64,000 nt of DNA from Phytophthora sp. 'mugwort' (GCA_033558025.1 JAUCEF010000001.1:930001-994000), one strand, 5' to 3'. Counted from the stretch's first letter, positions 20,300 to 30,903 are shown. A program made the numbers and translations. Notes: generated from the letters alone by a model not told the origin.

Positions 20300-20661
20300 A
20301 GCTATTAATACTGTTGGCAAATATAGTTATCTCTATGTTTCTGCATTTCTGTTACAGAACTACGAGAAGTTAACATGTAAACGAGTCGTACATGGACATA
20401 ATTTCTGCTCTAATTTCTGTTATTAAGCCTTCTCGTTGAAACCAACTTTAGATCTCTTTTCCAAAATATTCGATTTAGCCAATACTTAAGTACGATACTG
20501 CAGTGGATGCAGCAAGAATTATCCATTCATATATTTTTTAAATCAAAGGTGACCCGTTCCTTCTTAGCATCAAACGCGGTATCGTACAGTATCAACTTCC
20601 AACGTGGAGGTTCAAGTTGCTCATGTACCAAAGGAAAACCCAACACGACATATTTAACACA

Positions 20662-23475
20662 TTATATTTGAAGCATCTTCGCTATTTTGTCCGCCAAGTC
20701 TCGGCTGGGGACAGAAGGATGCCACGAAAATACTTGATTGAACATTGTGACATTTCGTATTGGTGGTGCACGCCGGATCTGGTTATACAAGGCCGGCGAC
20801 TTGTGAACACGCAAGACAAACGCTGCACAATCTTCCAATGTCTCAAAACGCCCGCAATCGATATAGCTATCGGGGTTAAACAGCTGCGACGCAGTAGTGG
20901 AATTACCCAAGTAGATTGGAATACTACCCGCAAGCAAGGGGTTGGCAAGCTTTTCTGTCACGTAACCTGGTTCCGCGGAATTTTCGAACGCAACGACAAA
21001 CTTGTAGTGCTTGTACGACATCACAGCTTTATCGTTAAACCATTTAAAGTAGCGTGAGGTTCTGTAGGATTTATCTGGTGGTCTTGAAGATCCAGCGCAT
21101 ATTCCAAGAGCATCGACAGGTTCCATCGCGTTTAACAGATCGAACATGTACTCTCGATACGGTCGATCGCAGCGTGCGTACAAATACGCACAAAATCGTC
21201 GTTCAATGACGTCGGACGATGACGTCGATGCCGGTGAAAGTAACTCCATGGGATTGTCTCGTAACCGTTCTGCGAATGAAATACTTACTACTGGCAAATG
21301 CACATGCTGCTTTCGCGACACACTGGATACGGATGATAGTAAGGGGACTCGGTCGTCCAGTTCCTGGGTTTTTATCGCCTCGCCAGATATCATCATAAGT
21401 TTGGGTGAGGATGTCATGTTGTTTCCAACAGTGAGCAAGTATTCTTGAGTGTAGTATGCAATCATCTCAGGGCATCCAGGGTTTGACATTGGTTCGCAGT
21501 CTGCATCAAAAATGGAGAAGATAAAGACATCCGGCATGTTCCCATAGCTCTCCCTTAGTACTTTTTCAGGTACAACTAGGATAGGGCGAGTATACCTCTC
21601 GAAAATGGTCTTGAAAATACACTCAAATACAATCGACGCGTAGGAAGACTCAGTTGTATACGCCACAATTAACGGCGAAGCGTCTTCATCAGCCACGAAA
21701 AGGTTGAATCGCCACAGCTCGAGAAAAGCAGGATCTATAGATCCTGCTGCCTCGACAATATGGAATTGATGCTGGATCTGAGCTCGTAATTTCAAAGTTA
21801 AGTCATGACACATCCACCATTTCAAATTTCCTTTTCGCATCAATCTACGCGCCTCGTAGCATACTCTCCTGGAATAGGCGCGAAATGTTTCTGCCGATGG
21901 ATAGTAAGACACCTTGACACCAGCATTGTCACCAGTTGATATGACAGTCGTGACAAATAGGTACTCGGTATCTACGAGGTCGTGTACGTATGTTTGGATC
22001 TCCAAATGTGCTGAAAAACTGTGATGCAAGGATGTAGCAGCATCCAGTATGTGTCTGTCTTTTAGCCACTTCACTTCGTCAAACCCGTCGCACAAATCAC
22101 GTTTTCCCGCTAGATTGGCGTGAATCGATCGAATACCTAAGGGTGACAAATCTGCAAGCGAAATGAGCTTGCTCTGACATGTACCCAATCGCAGGATTGA
22201 AAATGCCTGTGTATGTTCCACATGTACTTGCATCGTCAGCAACCACAGCGCAATACTGATATCGTCTGCTGCGCCTACACCCTGCAATCTCTTGCTGTTC
22301 TTAGCGATGAAGCGAGCACAGTCCATGGAGATCAAATAGTGTGGACCGAGTGCGAAAGGAGGATACGTATCTAATGGATAACCTTCCTCTGGAAAACTGT
22401 ACGGTTCTGCATCATCACGTACCGGTATTTGACGTCGGTCACGAAACGCACTCCATACTTGTCCGATATATAGTCCGTGAGGACGGTTTTCCTTGCGCAG
22501 CTCGTCACCTAATCGGTCAGCTCTGAGGTAAATGTCATCGTTGGCGATCATGACAAATGAAGTCTGCGGAAATTCTTGCGTGGCAAAGCGTAGAAACGTC
22601 TTCACCTTGTTCGGTGTGTCATCGTTTACGTCACTGCAGCTTAACTCGTCGATTAGCAAATCACCATACACATGCTTTTCCAGGTTAATCGCTCTTTGAA
22701 TCCGTTCTCGCTCATCCTTACTCTGAATATCAGCCAAGTTTGGTGCGCAGCCAAAAAAAAATGCGGCCACATCGTACGGAAGAGCGTCGGGACTCGCCCA
22801 GGTTTGGCGAATAGCCTGTCGAGAGTCAAAATTCTCCACCACCGCCGTCTTGATTCCAACCACAAGAAGCGTTTCATTGGAATCACCCGACCGTGGAGTT
22901 ACACTGATATTCGGTATTGACAGTCTCTCCAACGCCTGCCATTGTGTCGCCCATTTCAAGAGACTTTCCCCCCTTCGAAAACTTTCACCTTTCATCTCCA
23001 TCATCACAGCGCTGTATGCGTCAAACTTTTCCTTAGTTAACATAAATACCTTTACAGGTGGTGTTTCGTGGAATCGAATAATGCCTCGTGCGTCCGTAAT
23101 GAAAGCTCGAGCTGAATTATTTCCAGCGGGGAGCTTGTCAAACCCAATCCTCGCTTTAGTAATCGAGCCGCATTCTTGCCACTTGCTGTTCAGTTGGACA
23201 CAGAGTCGCTTGTCTCCATACTGCTCTTTGTATTTAGTAACGTTTTGCACCTCAATCTCCACTCGGAACACGAGAGGATGCGTCTCGACAGCTCCGTCCG
23301 AGGGGGAAATGATATGAAACTTGGAGATGGGATCGTCTTTCTGGAGTTTGAAAACGCCATCAGGAAGCAATTCTTCACGACGAACCTGCTGGGTGTGGCT
23401 TATATGGATAGAAGGTGCCGGGGCAGTGGACCCACCAACGCACAAACTCCAGAGCACCAGGAATTCTAGGTGCAT
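20662..23475 (-). CDS. Bimodular GT31-GT10 glycosyltransferase (GalT-FucT fusion), second copy
   Basis: About 937 residues from ATG 23475 (MHLEFLVLWSLCVGGSTA, a signal peptide). Same order as the gene at 17437: an Ig-like module (about 50-145), a GT31 module (about 200-460; VGIKTAVVENFDSRQAIRQTW, metal site FVMIANDDIYL) and a GT10 module (about 600-937; YKFVVAFENSAEPGYVTEK then LLAGSIPIYLG). Several NxS/T sites fit a secretory protein. The conserved 3' end (VFSWHPSVPSRDLADKIAKML) is shared with the paralogue. The 5' flanks of the two fusion genes share short blocks (GTTATCAG, GGAATCAGATT), which fits a recent tandem duplication that included the promoter. Confidence 0.9.
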   Translation of the reverse strand: MHLEFLVLWSLCVGGSTAPAPSIHISHTQQVRREELLPDGVFKLQKDDPISKFHIISPSDGAVETHPLVFRVEIEVQNVTKYKEQYGDKRLCVQLNSKWQECGSITKARIGFDKLPAGNNSARAFITDARGIIRFHETPPVKVFMLTKEKFDAYSAVMMEMKGESFRRGESLLKWATQWQALERLSIPNISVTPRSGDSNETLLVVGIKTAVVENFDSRQAIRQTWASPDALPYDVAAFFFGCAPNLADIQSKDERERIQRAINLEKHVYGDLLIDELSCSDVNDDTPNKVKTFLRFATQEFPQTSFVMIANDDIYLRADRLGDELRKENRPHGLYIGQVWSAFRDRRQIPVRDDAEPYSFPEEGYPLDTYPPFALGPHYLISMDCARFIAKNSKRLQGVGAADDISIALWLLTMQVHVEHTQAFSILRLGTCQSKLISLADLSPLGIRSIHANLAGKRDLCDGFDEVKWLKDRHILDAATSLHHSFSAHLEIQTYVHDLVDTEYLFVTTVISTGDNAGVKVSYYPSAETFRAYSRRVCYEARRLMRKGNLKWWMCHDLTLKLRAQIQHQFHIVEAAGSIDPAFLELWRFNLFVADEDASPLIVAYTTESSYASIVFECIFKTIFERYTRPILVVPEKVLRESYGNMPDVFIFSIFDADCEPMSNPGCPEMIAYYTQEYLLTVGNNMTSSPKLMMISGEAIKTQELDDRVPLLSSVSSVSRKQHVHLPVVSISFAERLRDNPMELLSPASTSSSDVIERRFCAYLYARCDRPYREYMFDLLNAMEPVDALGICAGSSRPPDKSYRTSRYFKWFNDKAVMSYKHYKFVVAFENSAEPGYVTEKLANPLLAGSIPIYLGNSTTASQLFNPDSYIDCGRFETLEDCAAFVLRVHKSPALYNQIRRAPPIRNVTMFNQVFSWHPSVPSRDLADKIAKMLQI

Positions 23476-23561
23476 TGTCGCCTTCAAAGATACATGTACT
23501 GTTATCAGATACTTGTATCTGATTCTAACATTACGGAATCAGATTGGATTTGCAATTATTC

Positions 23562-23694
23562 AGTTAACTACGTGGGCTCTTAGTTGGGCTTTAGAACGTT
23601 CCAAATTTCTATTTGGAACGTTCTAAAGCCCACTAGAGCAAATTTCTAAATTTGGAACGTTCTAAATCCCAACTAGAGCCCACGTAGTCAACTA
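23562..23694. repeat. Long hairpin-forming inverted repeat upstream of a glycosyltransferase gene
   Basis: An inner perfect hairpin has 21-bp arms (23586-23606 and 23611-23631, core TTTAGAACGTTCCAAAT) and a 4-nt loop. An outer arm pair of about 44 bp (23562-23605 against 23651-23694) is nearly complementary, including ACTACGTGGGCTCT. The element lies about 90 bp upstream of ATG 23475 and resembles a foldback MITE. Confidence 0.85.
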
Positions 23695-23809
23695 TATCGT
23701 TTGCGCGCCGACGACGCCTTCTTGGCGGCACACAGCTTGGGCACAGCTTATCTCGTTGATGAGCCCCCTCCTCCATGCATCAGTGGACACTGGTCTCTTC
23801 GTTACACGT

Positions 23810-24033
23810 TGTTGGAATCCCGATTCTGGGATCCTGGGATTGTGCATGTTAAAGTGGCTCTGAGCCATCTGCATATCTCGACCCGACGGTCGTTTCAAGA
23901 AGGATAAGATAGGCGTAACCACCACGAGGAAGTGTCTGGTGGCAGAATAGAGCAGTTCCGCTTTCACAAGATCAAGTCCAGACCTCGTTTCCTGCTTCCT
24001 AGTTAGCTAGCCTAAGAGATCCAACTTCCAACA
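23810..24033 (+). repeat. 5' LTR of copia element
   Basis: 224 bp, starting TGTTGGAATCCCGATTCTGG and ending CTTCCAACA. It is about 97% identical to the 3' LTR at 28892-29116. Confidence 0.95.
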
Positions 24034-24046
24034 GGGTTATGAGCTC
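24034..24046 (+). other. Primer-binding site matching the initiator-tRNA anticodon arm
   Basis: GGGTTATGAGCTC follows the 5' LTR directly. It is complementary to an initiator tRNA-Met anticodon arm of the type GAGCTCATAACCC, not to a tRNA 3' end. Drosophila copia uses the same half-tRNA priming site (GGTTATGGGCCC). The tRNA of this organism is not visible here, so the pairing is inferred. Confidence 0.65.
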
Positions 24047-24075
24047 ATAAGGACTCGTGTTGCAAGACTAACAAG

Positions 24076-25021
24076 ATGAACAGCGAATCGAAGACCGAGG
24101 GGTTGCCGTACGGCTGGGACGGCAAAGACCGGAGGCGTTACAAGTGGATCATGAGGACGATATTTCGCGAGCACGACTTGTTGGAGACCGCCAAAGGGAA
24201 GCTGACGCGGGCGGAACTCACCAACCAAGAAACGTACGGAGGCTGTTTCAACAAGAAGCAGTATAAGATCGTGCGTATGATTCACCACGCTGCCGTCCAA
24301 CCGACCCAAGCAGGTAGACCAGTACGAGACCGGCACGGAACTGTGGAAGGCTCTTTGTAAAATTTACGGGAGAAGACAGAGTGCAACAATTCGTGAGAGC
24401 ACGATTCTGCGTCTCTCAGAAGAGCTGAAGAGTATGAAGTGCTCTCGTGGTGATGATGCTCGAGCCCACGTAGCGAAAATGTTTAGTTTGAAAACTGAAC
24501 TGGCGAGTTATGGCTACGAAGTCAACAATATCAACATGAAGTCGATGATGCTGGAGAGCCTGCCGGACCAGAATGAGTTTGAGCAGCGGAGGGGTGCAGT
24601 GAAATACGGCGGACATGGCGGTACTTTAACACCTGAAGAGCTGCGGGTGATGATTGAGGAAGCTGCCGACCAGCAGTCGAAGCGCCCGGATAATGATCGT
24701 AACGGTGGAGGCCGAGGACGAAGCGGCGGACGGCGACAGGGTACTGGTCTTAGTGTTACTGGTGGACAGCAGCAAGGTGGTGATCGAGGCCACGGTGGAC
24801 GCGGAAGTGGTCGCCAGCAAGAGGACGGCGGACAAAATGACAAGGTGGATGGAAGGACTTGTTTCCGGTGTGGTCAAACCGGTCACTTTAAAGCAAATTG
24901 TCCTGAACGCAACTCACAGGGCTCGCAGCGACAAAATAGGTCTAATTTCGCACGTAGTAATGTTCGTGGTCGAGACTTTGCTCCAAGCGAGTCTGGAGTA
25001 GTTGCCGGTGCGGCAAAGTAA
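24076..25021 (+). pseudogene. copia gag remnant
   Basis: Two frames are needed: 24076-24360 (starting MNSESKTEGLPYGWDGKDRR) and 24434-25021. The second ends in a Gly/Arg-rich region and a CCHC zinc knuckle (CFRCGQTGHFKANC). The frame break near 24320-24360 disables it. Confidence 0.85.
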
Positions 25022-25098
25022 GCGTACATTGCGAGTGTGGTCGAGCATCCTCAAGTCGCTTCTAGTTTGGACGCAAACGAGGAAACTACAGGACCCGC

Positions 25099-28000
25099 TT
25101 GTCACAGTTGGTGGTGCTCGACACTGGCTCGAACGCACATATTGTCGGGGACCTGGGCTGTTTTGTTCACATGGAGGATATTCTACCTAAAACTGATGCC
25201 GCAGACGTGCATGGAGTAGCGCACTCGATGGCGGCGCAAGCAAAAGAAATTGGAACCGTGCAAATCACGTCCGTAGTCGACAGTCGACTGGTTGATCTCT
25301 TCCTTGACGGGGTCCTCTTTGTGCCAGGAGCCACGCACGGACTCTTCTCGAAAGGTTTGGCGCTGGAGCAAGGTTTTGATGTGGACTATGATCGAGCGAC
25401 AAAGATATACAGTGTCTTCAAAGGCAACCAACAAGTGATCCATGCGTACCCCGCGCAGGGCATCTGGATGTTCAACGCAAGCGCTAACCGTGTTGTGGAG
25501 CATCCTTCGAAAGAAGCTGCAGTGGTAAACTACACGGTTGCCGACGGTGTGTGCAGTTTGAAAGTCTGACACGACCGACTGGGGCATACCTGCTCAGTAT
25601 CTGAAGGCCATGGTTGACCGCGGGCTGGTTAAGAGGATGATATTATCTCAGCGTCAAGAAAAGCCCTGCGACGCCTGTCACGTCGGAAAGCAAAAGCAAA
25701 AACGGCGTCAGAAGAAATTATCACGCGGAGTGATGGCACGAAATGAAATCGTGTACGCAGACCAGCTCTTCCCTGGGCATGGGAACGGCACCCGCTGTAA
25801 AGCCGTTGGTCATAATGGACGGCTGGAGCCGATTCTTGACTGTACACTGACTCACTAGCAAGCAGGCTGAAGAATTGAACATGCTCCTCCAGCAGTATGT
25901 CGTATGGGCTGAACGCCAAGCGGGGCGTGGCATCAAGAAAATTATACAGCGCGATTTTGAGCCGGCTGGCAGTGTGAAATTCCCCGTTCAGCGCGTTCTC
26001 ACCGACAAAGGGGGTGAATTCGTCAATGGAGCCATGAAGAGCTGGTACGCATCACGCGGGATTGAACATATCAAAGTCGGGCCCAAACGCTCGCACCTCA
26101 ACCCCTGTGAGAGAGCCCATCAATCGTCAATGGAGATGGTTAAGACGCAAATGCATGCGTCCGAGTTTCCGCGTTCGTTTGGCCATGCGCTCTCCAAAAT
26201 GCTGCATATACCAAGAACAGAGTCTATACCAAGCCAATTGAAGGAGTGCCGTACGAACGAATGTTTGGCGTGAAGCCAGACATTCATCTCATTCGCAAAT
26301 TCAGATCTCTTGCTTATGTTCATGTCCCGGTTTCATCGGACAAGCACAAGCAGAACGCGAATGCGTACGTGGCCTTCGTTGTCGGATACGCGGAGGACAC
26401 AGTGGGCTGCAAGGTATATATTCCCAGCTAGTGCATCGTGAAATGCGTGGCTGAAGTTCGTGTGCAGGAAGATGTGACATACAGAGATCGTCACGAAGTC
26501 GATCCAGACGACTTGGTCACTGATGAGTGGTTGCAGTTTACGACCACGCCTCAAGAAGACAACACAACCGGGAAAACGACGACTATGAGTATGCAGTAGC
26601 CGACAGCTTCGTCTCGGAGTCCGACTACTCCATGAGCACCGAACAGGATGAAGAACAGAGCGAAATTAATGCGTCCGTCTCGTATGAATTTAACGAGATC
26701 GACTCGGCAGTGCCTTCGTTGAGTCTCGAGCGGGGCGATGGAAGCGATCCGGACGAAGAGTATGAGACTGAAGCTCAAGTCATCGACGCAGTGGATGAAC
26801 CTGACGCCCAAGCCAGCAGAGCAATTAGTGTCCAGCGTGAACGACACCTAAATATGGCTGAGAAGGACGACGGTGAAAACTCCTTAAGTGCTGAATGTGG
26901 ATCTGTTGCGGAGCGGGTGAAGACGCAGCAGATGATAACCAAAAGGCTGCTGTCAGTGATGAAAATGGATTTTTGGCTGTGGGGACCAGAAAGAGTATTC
27001 AATCCATGAAGAACCGAGTACCGATCAAAACGGCAGGCCTGGTTCCGAAGAGAAAACAGAAGAGGTAAAAGAAACAGCAAAATCCAGCATGAGAAAATTA
27101 TCGTTCCGCCGGGTCTTCGCAAGCGTGCTGAGCGAGACGACACACCGTCCGAAGTAGATAAGAATCAGCTCGGTGAGATGTCGAAGACAAGACGAACAGG
27201 GCTTCGAGAAGCAGCAGATCGAAAGGCACCTTGCGCTATCGTGACTACATGCCGTGGTCAAACGTTGCGATTCGAATCCTCGGAAAGGATGGTAAAACGA
27301 TTCAGACAAGCAATATCCGTGTCCCCCGGAATCGCAGGGAAGCGATGCGCTCGAAGCGCCGATCTCTGGAAGATTGCAGAATTAGAGGAGATGGCGGCGC
27401 TCAAGGCAAAAAGAGTCCTGGAAGAAATCGACGAGGCAGAAATGCCCACCGGAGCAAAGGCCATTAAGACTATGTGGGTCTATGCAGTCAGAAGTGATCA
27501 GCATGGCTACATTATCCGAGTCAAGGCTAAATTGGTTGCTCTAGGAATTTGGCAACGACCAGGGATCGATTTTCTGGAAACCTTTGCACCGGTGACTCGC
27601 ATGTCATCATTTCGTCTGGTCATTGCCCTGGCAGCAAAACTGAAATTGACTGTGTACGGCGGAGATATCAACACAGCTTATTTGAACGCTTCTCTCGAAA
27701 TCCCCCAGTATGTCAAGTCTGTTGAGGGGTTCCCGTGCCAAATCGAGGGAACATGTACATCGTGAAGAAAGCGCTGTATGGACTTCGCCAATCCGACGCG
27801 AGTGGAATCTGAGCTGAATGGCTGGTTGCTCGCTCGAGGATTTCAGCGGTGCGCCACGGAACCGTGCTTGTATTTCAAGTACGAAGGGGGAATTGTGGCC
27901 TTGGTACTCGTCTACGTAGATGATGTACTATGCGCAACGAATGATTAAACTTCAAAAATCGAAGTTGTTTGAGGACTTGAATACGGTGTACGGCCTGAAA

Positions 28001-28864
28001 GATCAAGGTGAGCTGACGAAATACCTCGGTGTTGAGGTAAACTGACAACGCAATACCCATCCCTCAACTTCAATATGCGCGCGACGTGTTGACAAAGTGC
28101 GGATACGAGGTGGCCAACAAGTGTGGCAATCCAATGGAACCAAGGCTCGTCTCGTTCCTGCTGCTGAAGGTGAAAACTGCGATTCAAGTTTTTATTATCG
28201 TGGCGCTAGGGATGCTGATGTATCTCGCGACCTGCTCGAGACCCGACTTAGCATACTCGCTAGGACAGCTGAGCAGAGTCGTATTAATCCGACTGCACGC
28301 ATGTCGGCGCGTTGAAGAGGGTCCTACGCTGCCTAGTCGGTACTACTGAGTACAGTATTCGGTATCTGAAGACGGAAGGAGACGTAAATTCTGCTCTTGT
28401 GCGGCAAGGTTATTGCGACAGTGACAGGGGCAGTGATCCTGAATAAGAAAGAGCACTAGCGGCTTTGTGTTCACGCTCGCGAGTAGAGCAATTGCTTGGA
28501 TGTCGAAAAGACAACCGATTATCGCCCTCTCAACCGCTAAGCAGAATATGTGGCTGCATGCGAGGCCAGTATGGAAGCTGTTGCGGAGGCCAACATTCTC
28601 AGTGAAATTACTCCTGCTTACAAGGTGCTTCCGGTCATCGGGATTGACAGCAATGCTGCGCACATCATGGCCACTAGTCCGACCTACAGTCGTAGAACCA
28701 GGCACATCGAGCTGCGCTGGCATTACGTGCGCGAGCAAGTACAACGTGGATCGCTAGATTTGGCCGAAATCGGAGAAGTGAACCCCGCAGATGCATTCAC
28801 AAAGCCTTTGGATAAGGTGAGATTGGTGAAACTGTGTCTGCTGATGGCGGAGGTGCCCTCTTGA
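25099..28864 (+). pseudogene. copia pol remnant (protease, integrase, RT, RNase H)
   Basis: Read in order over several frames: protease active site LDTGSNAHIV (25117 on), a GAG-pre-integrase zinc finger (CDACHVGKQK), an integrase core piece (VLTDKGGEFVNGAMKSW), reverse transcriptase (DFLETFAPVTRMSSFRLV, GGDINTAYLNASL, then LVYVDDVLCATND near 27908-27945) and an RNase H end (IIALSTA, then HIELRWHYVREQV, ADAFTKPLDK) to the stop at 28864. There are at least ten frame breaks or stops. Confidence 0.88.
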
Positions 28865-28880
28865 TCGAACTGACATAGTT

Positions 28881-28891
28881 CGAGGGAGGCG
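28881..28891 (+). other. Polypurine tract of copia element
   Basis: CGAGGGAGGCG immediately precedes the 3' LTR, in the position expected for the plus-strand primer. Confidence 0.6.
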
Positions 28892-29116
28892 TGTTGGAAT
28901 CCCGATTCTGGGATCCTGGGATTGTGCATGTTAAAGTGGCTCTGAGCCATTTGCATATCTCGACCCGACGGTCGTTTCAAGAAGGATAAGATAGGCGTAA
29001 CCACCACGACGGAAGTGTCTGGTGGCAGAATACAGCAGTTCCGCTTTCACAAGATCAAGTCTAGACCTCGTATCCTGCTTCCTAGTTAGCCAGCCTAAGA
29101 GATCCAACTTCCAACA
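28892..29116 (+). repeat. 3' LTR of copia element
   Basis: 225 bp, TGTTGG to CCAACA, followed by the target duplication CACGT. Confidence 0.95.
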
Positions 29117-29901
29117 CACGTCGCCTTTATTGTGTTGGAGACGACGAAGAGACCTTCGTCGGCGAGGTTGTACTGGTATATAATGAGTGACCGAAATTGC
29201 TGCAATCTTACGTCTAAGTGCATGTTTTGCGAAAAGATGTCGACATTATCCGGTGTTCTACATACTTTATGTATAATGTCTTACTTTGGAACGTTTTTAA
29301 ATAGTGGGCTTGTTTTGCAGGAGATTGTGATTCTGCAATTCCATCCTTGCATTTGCTACTGGTACGCTTAGGCCTATACGGAATGTACTGTCTCCATGGC
29401 AGAGTCGTCAGGAACATAGAAAACTTTCAAACCTTAACCGGGACTGGGGCTACTTGGCCGCATCACCAACGAGTCCGTGAAGTTCACAGAGCTTGCGTCG
29501 ATTCATCAGCTGGAGCGCGATACGGCCTCGTACTTGTTGTCAGCGTCATTGTGCAAGTCTCCAGTATGGAGATATTCTTTTGCCGCTCCTTGGGGGAGAT
29601 GATGTAGCCATCCAATCAGACCTGGAACTGGTCCTCTGGAGAAATCACGTAGCCGGCTTCGTTGTCGACGACAATGCCAAAGTGTGTGGAGAAAAAATAG
29701 CAACAGCAAAGCGCTGCTGGCGTCTGATCTACATATACACACATGGCTACAAGTCCAGTATACATATGTAAGAAAAACGTTGCAATCAAGCGGTAAGGCT
29801 TACGGTACGATGATTCAGTGATATTTTACTGCCGGAGTGCATCAGCGGCTATACAATGCAGGCGGAATACTACGCCACCAGAGTCCAACTGGGTCAGCCG
29901 C
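29117..29901. other. Stretch without recognisable gene
   Basis: Short open frames only. None has a recognisable motif. Confidence 0.4.
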
Positions 29902-29909
29902 TTCATTTC
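29902..29909 (+). promoter_or_regulatory. Oomycete-type initiator element
   Basis: TTCATTTC matches the oomycete initiator YTCANTYY, and the pyrimidine-rich CCTCTCATCTC follows. It lies 63 bp upstream of the effector ATG at 29972, a typical distance for Phytophthora promoters. Confidence 0.5.
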
Positions 29910-29971
29910 CCTCTCATCTCTCGACTCGCCTTCCAGTGCAAAACAAAACCCAAGAAACTCCCAAGCGAATC

Positions 29972-30432
29972 ATGCACCTTTCCGCCATCCTACTGCTGGC
30001 TTCGGTAGCCACTTTCCTCGGAAGCAGCAGCACGGTGTCCGCATCTACTTCCTAAATTATGGCGCAGAACCAAGTTCTCTTGGTCAATGCTGGTCTGACG
30101 ATAGCGACGGCAAGCGGTTCCTGCGCATTCACAAAAGTTCCGAGGCGAAAGACAAAGCCGATGAAGAGAGAGGGTTCAACAGGGCGAAAGTTGACAGGAT
30201 GGTGAACGATGGGGCGTTCCGTGCCAAGAAGTTCAAGAAGTGGTTTTGCGACAGGAAGTACTATGAGAGAGATGTCTACAACAAGCTACGTGCCGACTCC
30301 CCTACATCCAAGTCTCTCTTCTACAAGTACCAGAAGTACCATAAATTTATGTCAGGAAGACGCGGGAGAGGACAGTCCCTTAACTGCAGCAGCTTAGGCC
30401 CTTCCTCGATTTTCGGACCTTCATCTCCCTAA
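29972..30432 (+). pseudogene. RXLR-type secreted effector, broken by a frameshift
   Basis: ATG 29972 opens a signal peptide (MHLSAILLLASVATFLG...) in one frame that stops at 30055. The next frame carries an RFLR motif (30115-30126) and a DEER motif (30160-30171), the host-targeting signature of oomycete RXLR effectors, then a basic, Tyr/Lys-rich C-terminal part to the stop at 30432. RFLR lies about 48 codons from the Met, the usual spacing. The offset fits a one-base loss (or two-base gain) between 29972 and 30115. It is therefore a pseudogene in this assembly, unless the break is a sequencing error. No function can be given for the C-terminal part. Confidence 0.8.
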
Positions 30433-30903
30433 AAGTGACGCAAACATTGACTTCCAAGCTAAAAAAGTCTTGCGCTAGACGAAACCACTAGGAGAATTCA
30501 TAATTCCCTGACATTGAATTCAGAATCTCCAGGGATACCACTTTCCCAAGAACTGTCGTTCTCCGATGTCATGGAACAACATTCGCGCTACATTTCATAG
30601 CCGCTACAACAGCGGATGTCATGGGCCGCAACACAGATATCTGTGGTGAAGCTTCGTTAAAACACGTGAGTGCGGGGGGGGGGGGTAACAAGATGCATGT
30701 TGAGAGCAAATAATGATTTGTCAAACCTGTAGTCTATAGAAAAGCATCACACATCTTACTTTTTAAGGGCACTTAATAAGTAGCATACATATTGCCGTGG
30801 GGTGCTAGTGGCGAGGAGGACGCGTGTCCTCCTCACTTAAAAACAGGCGGCTTACCTAATAGGCAGCTAGTTTAACATTTCAGATACTTACTGGGACGTA
30901 ACG
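30433..30903. other. Non-coding stretch with a poly-G run
   Basis: No gene seen. A run of 12 G at about 30673-30684 may be an assembly weak point. Confidence 0.4.

Larger units (their letters stand above)
23810..29116 (+). mobile_element. Full-length Ty1/copia retrotransposon, inactive
   Basis: A 5307-bp element is bounded by LTRs of 224 and 225 bp (TGTTGG...CCAACA) and a perfect 5-bp target duplication CACGT (23805-23809 and 29117-29121). Between the LTRs come a primer-binding site, gag with a zinc knuckle, protease, integrase, reverse transcriptase and RNase H in copia order, then a purine-rich tract. The LTRs differ at five substitutions and one indel by my count. The coding part has many frameshifts and stops. 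Confidence 0.95.

Noticed and set aside
17437..23475. Equating the fusion enzymes with Dictyostelium PgtA (Skp1-modifying GalT/FucT)
   Set aside because: PgtA is cytosolic and uses other GT families. These proteins have signal peptides and GT31/GT10 motifs.
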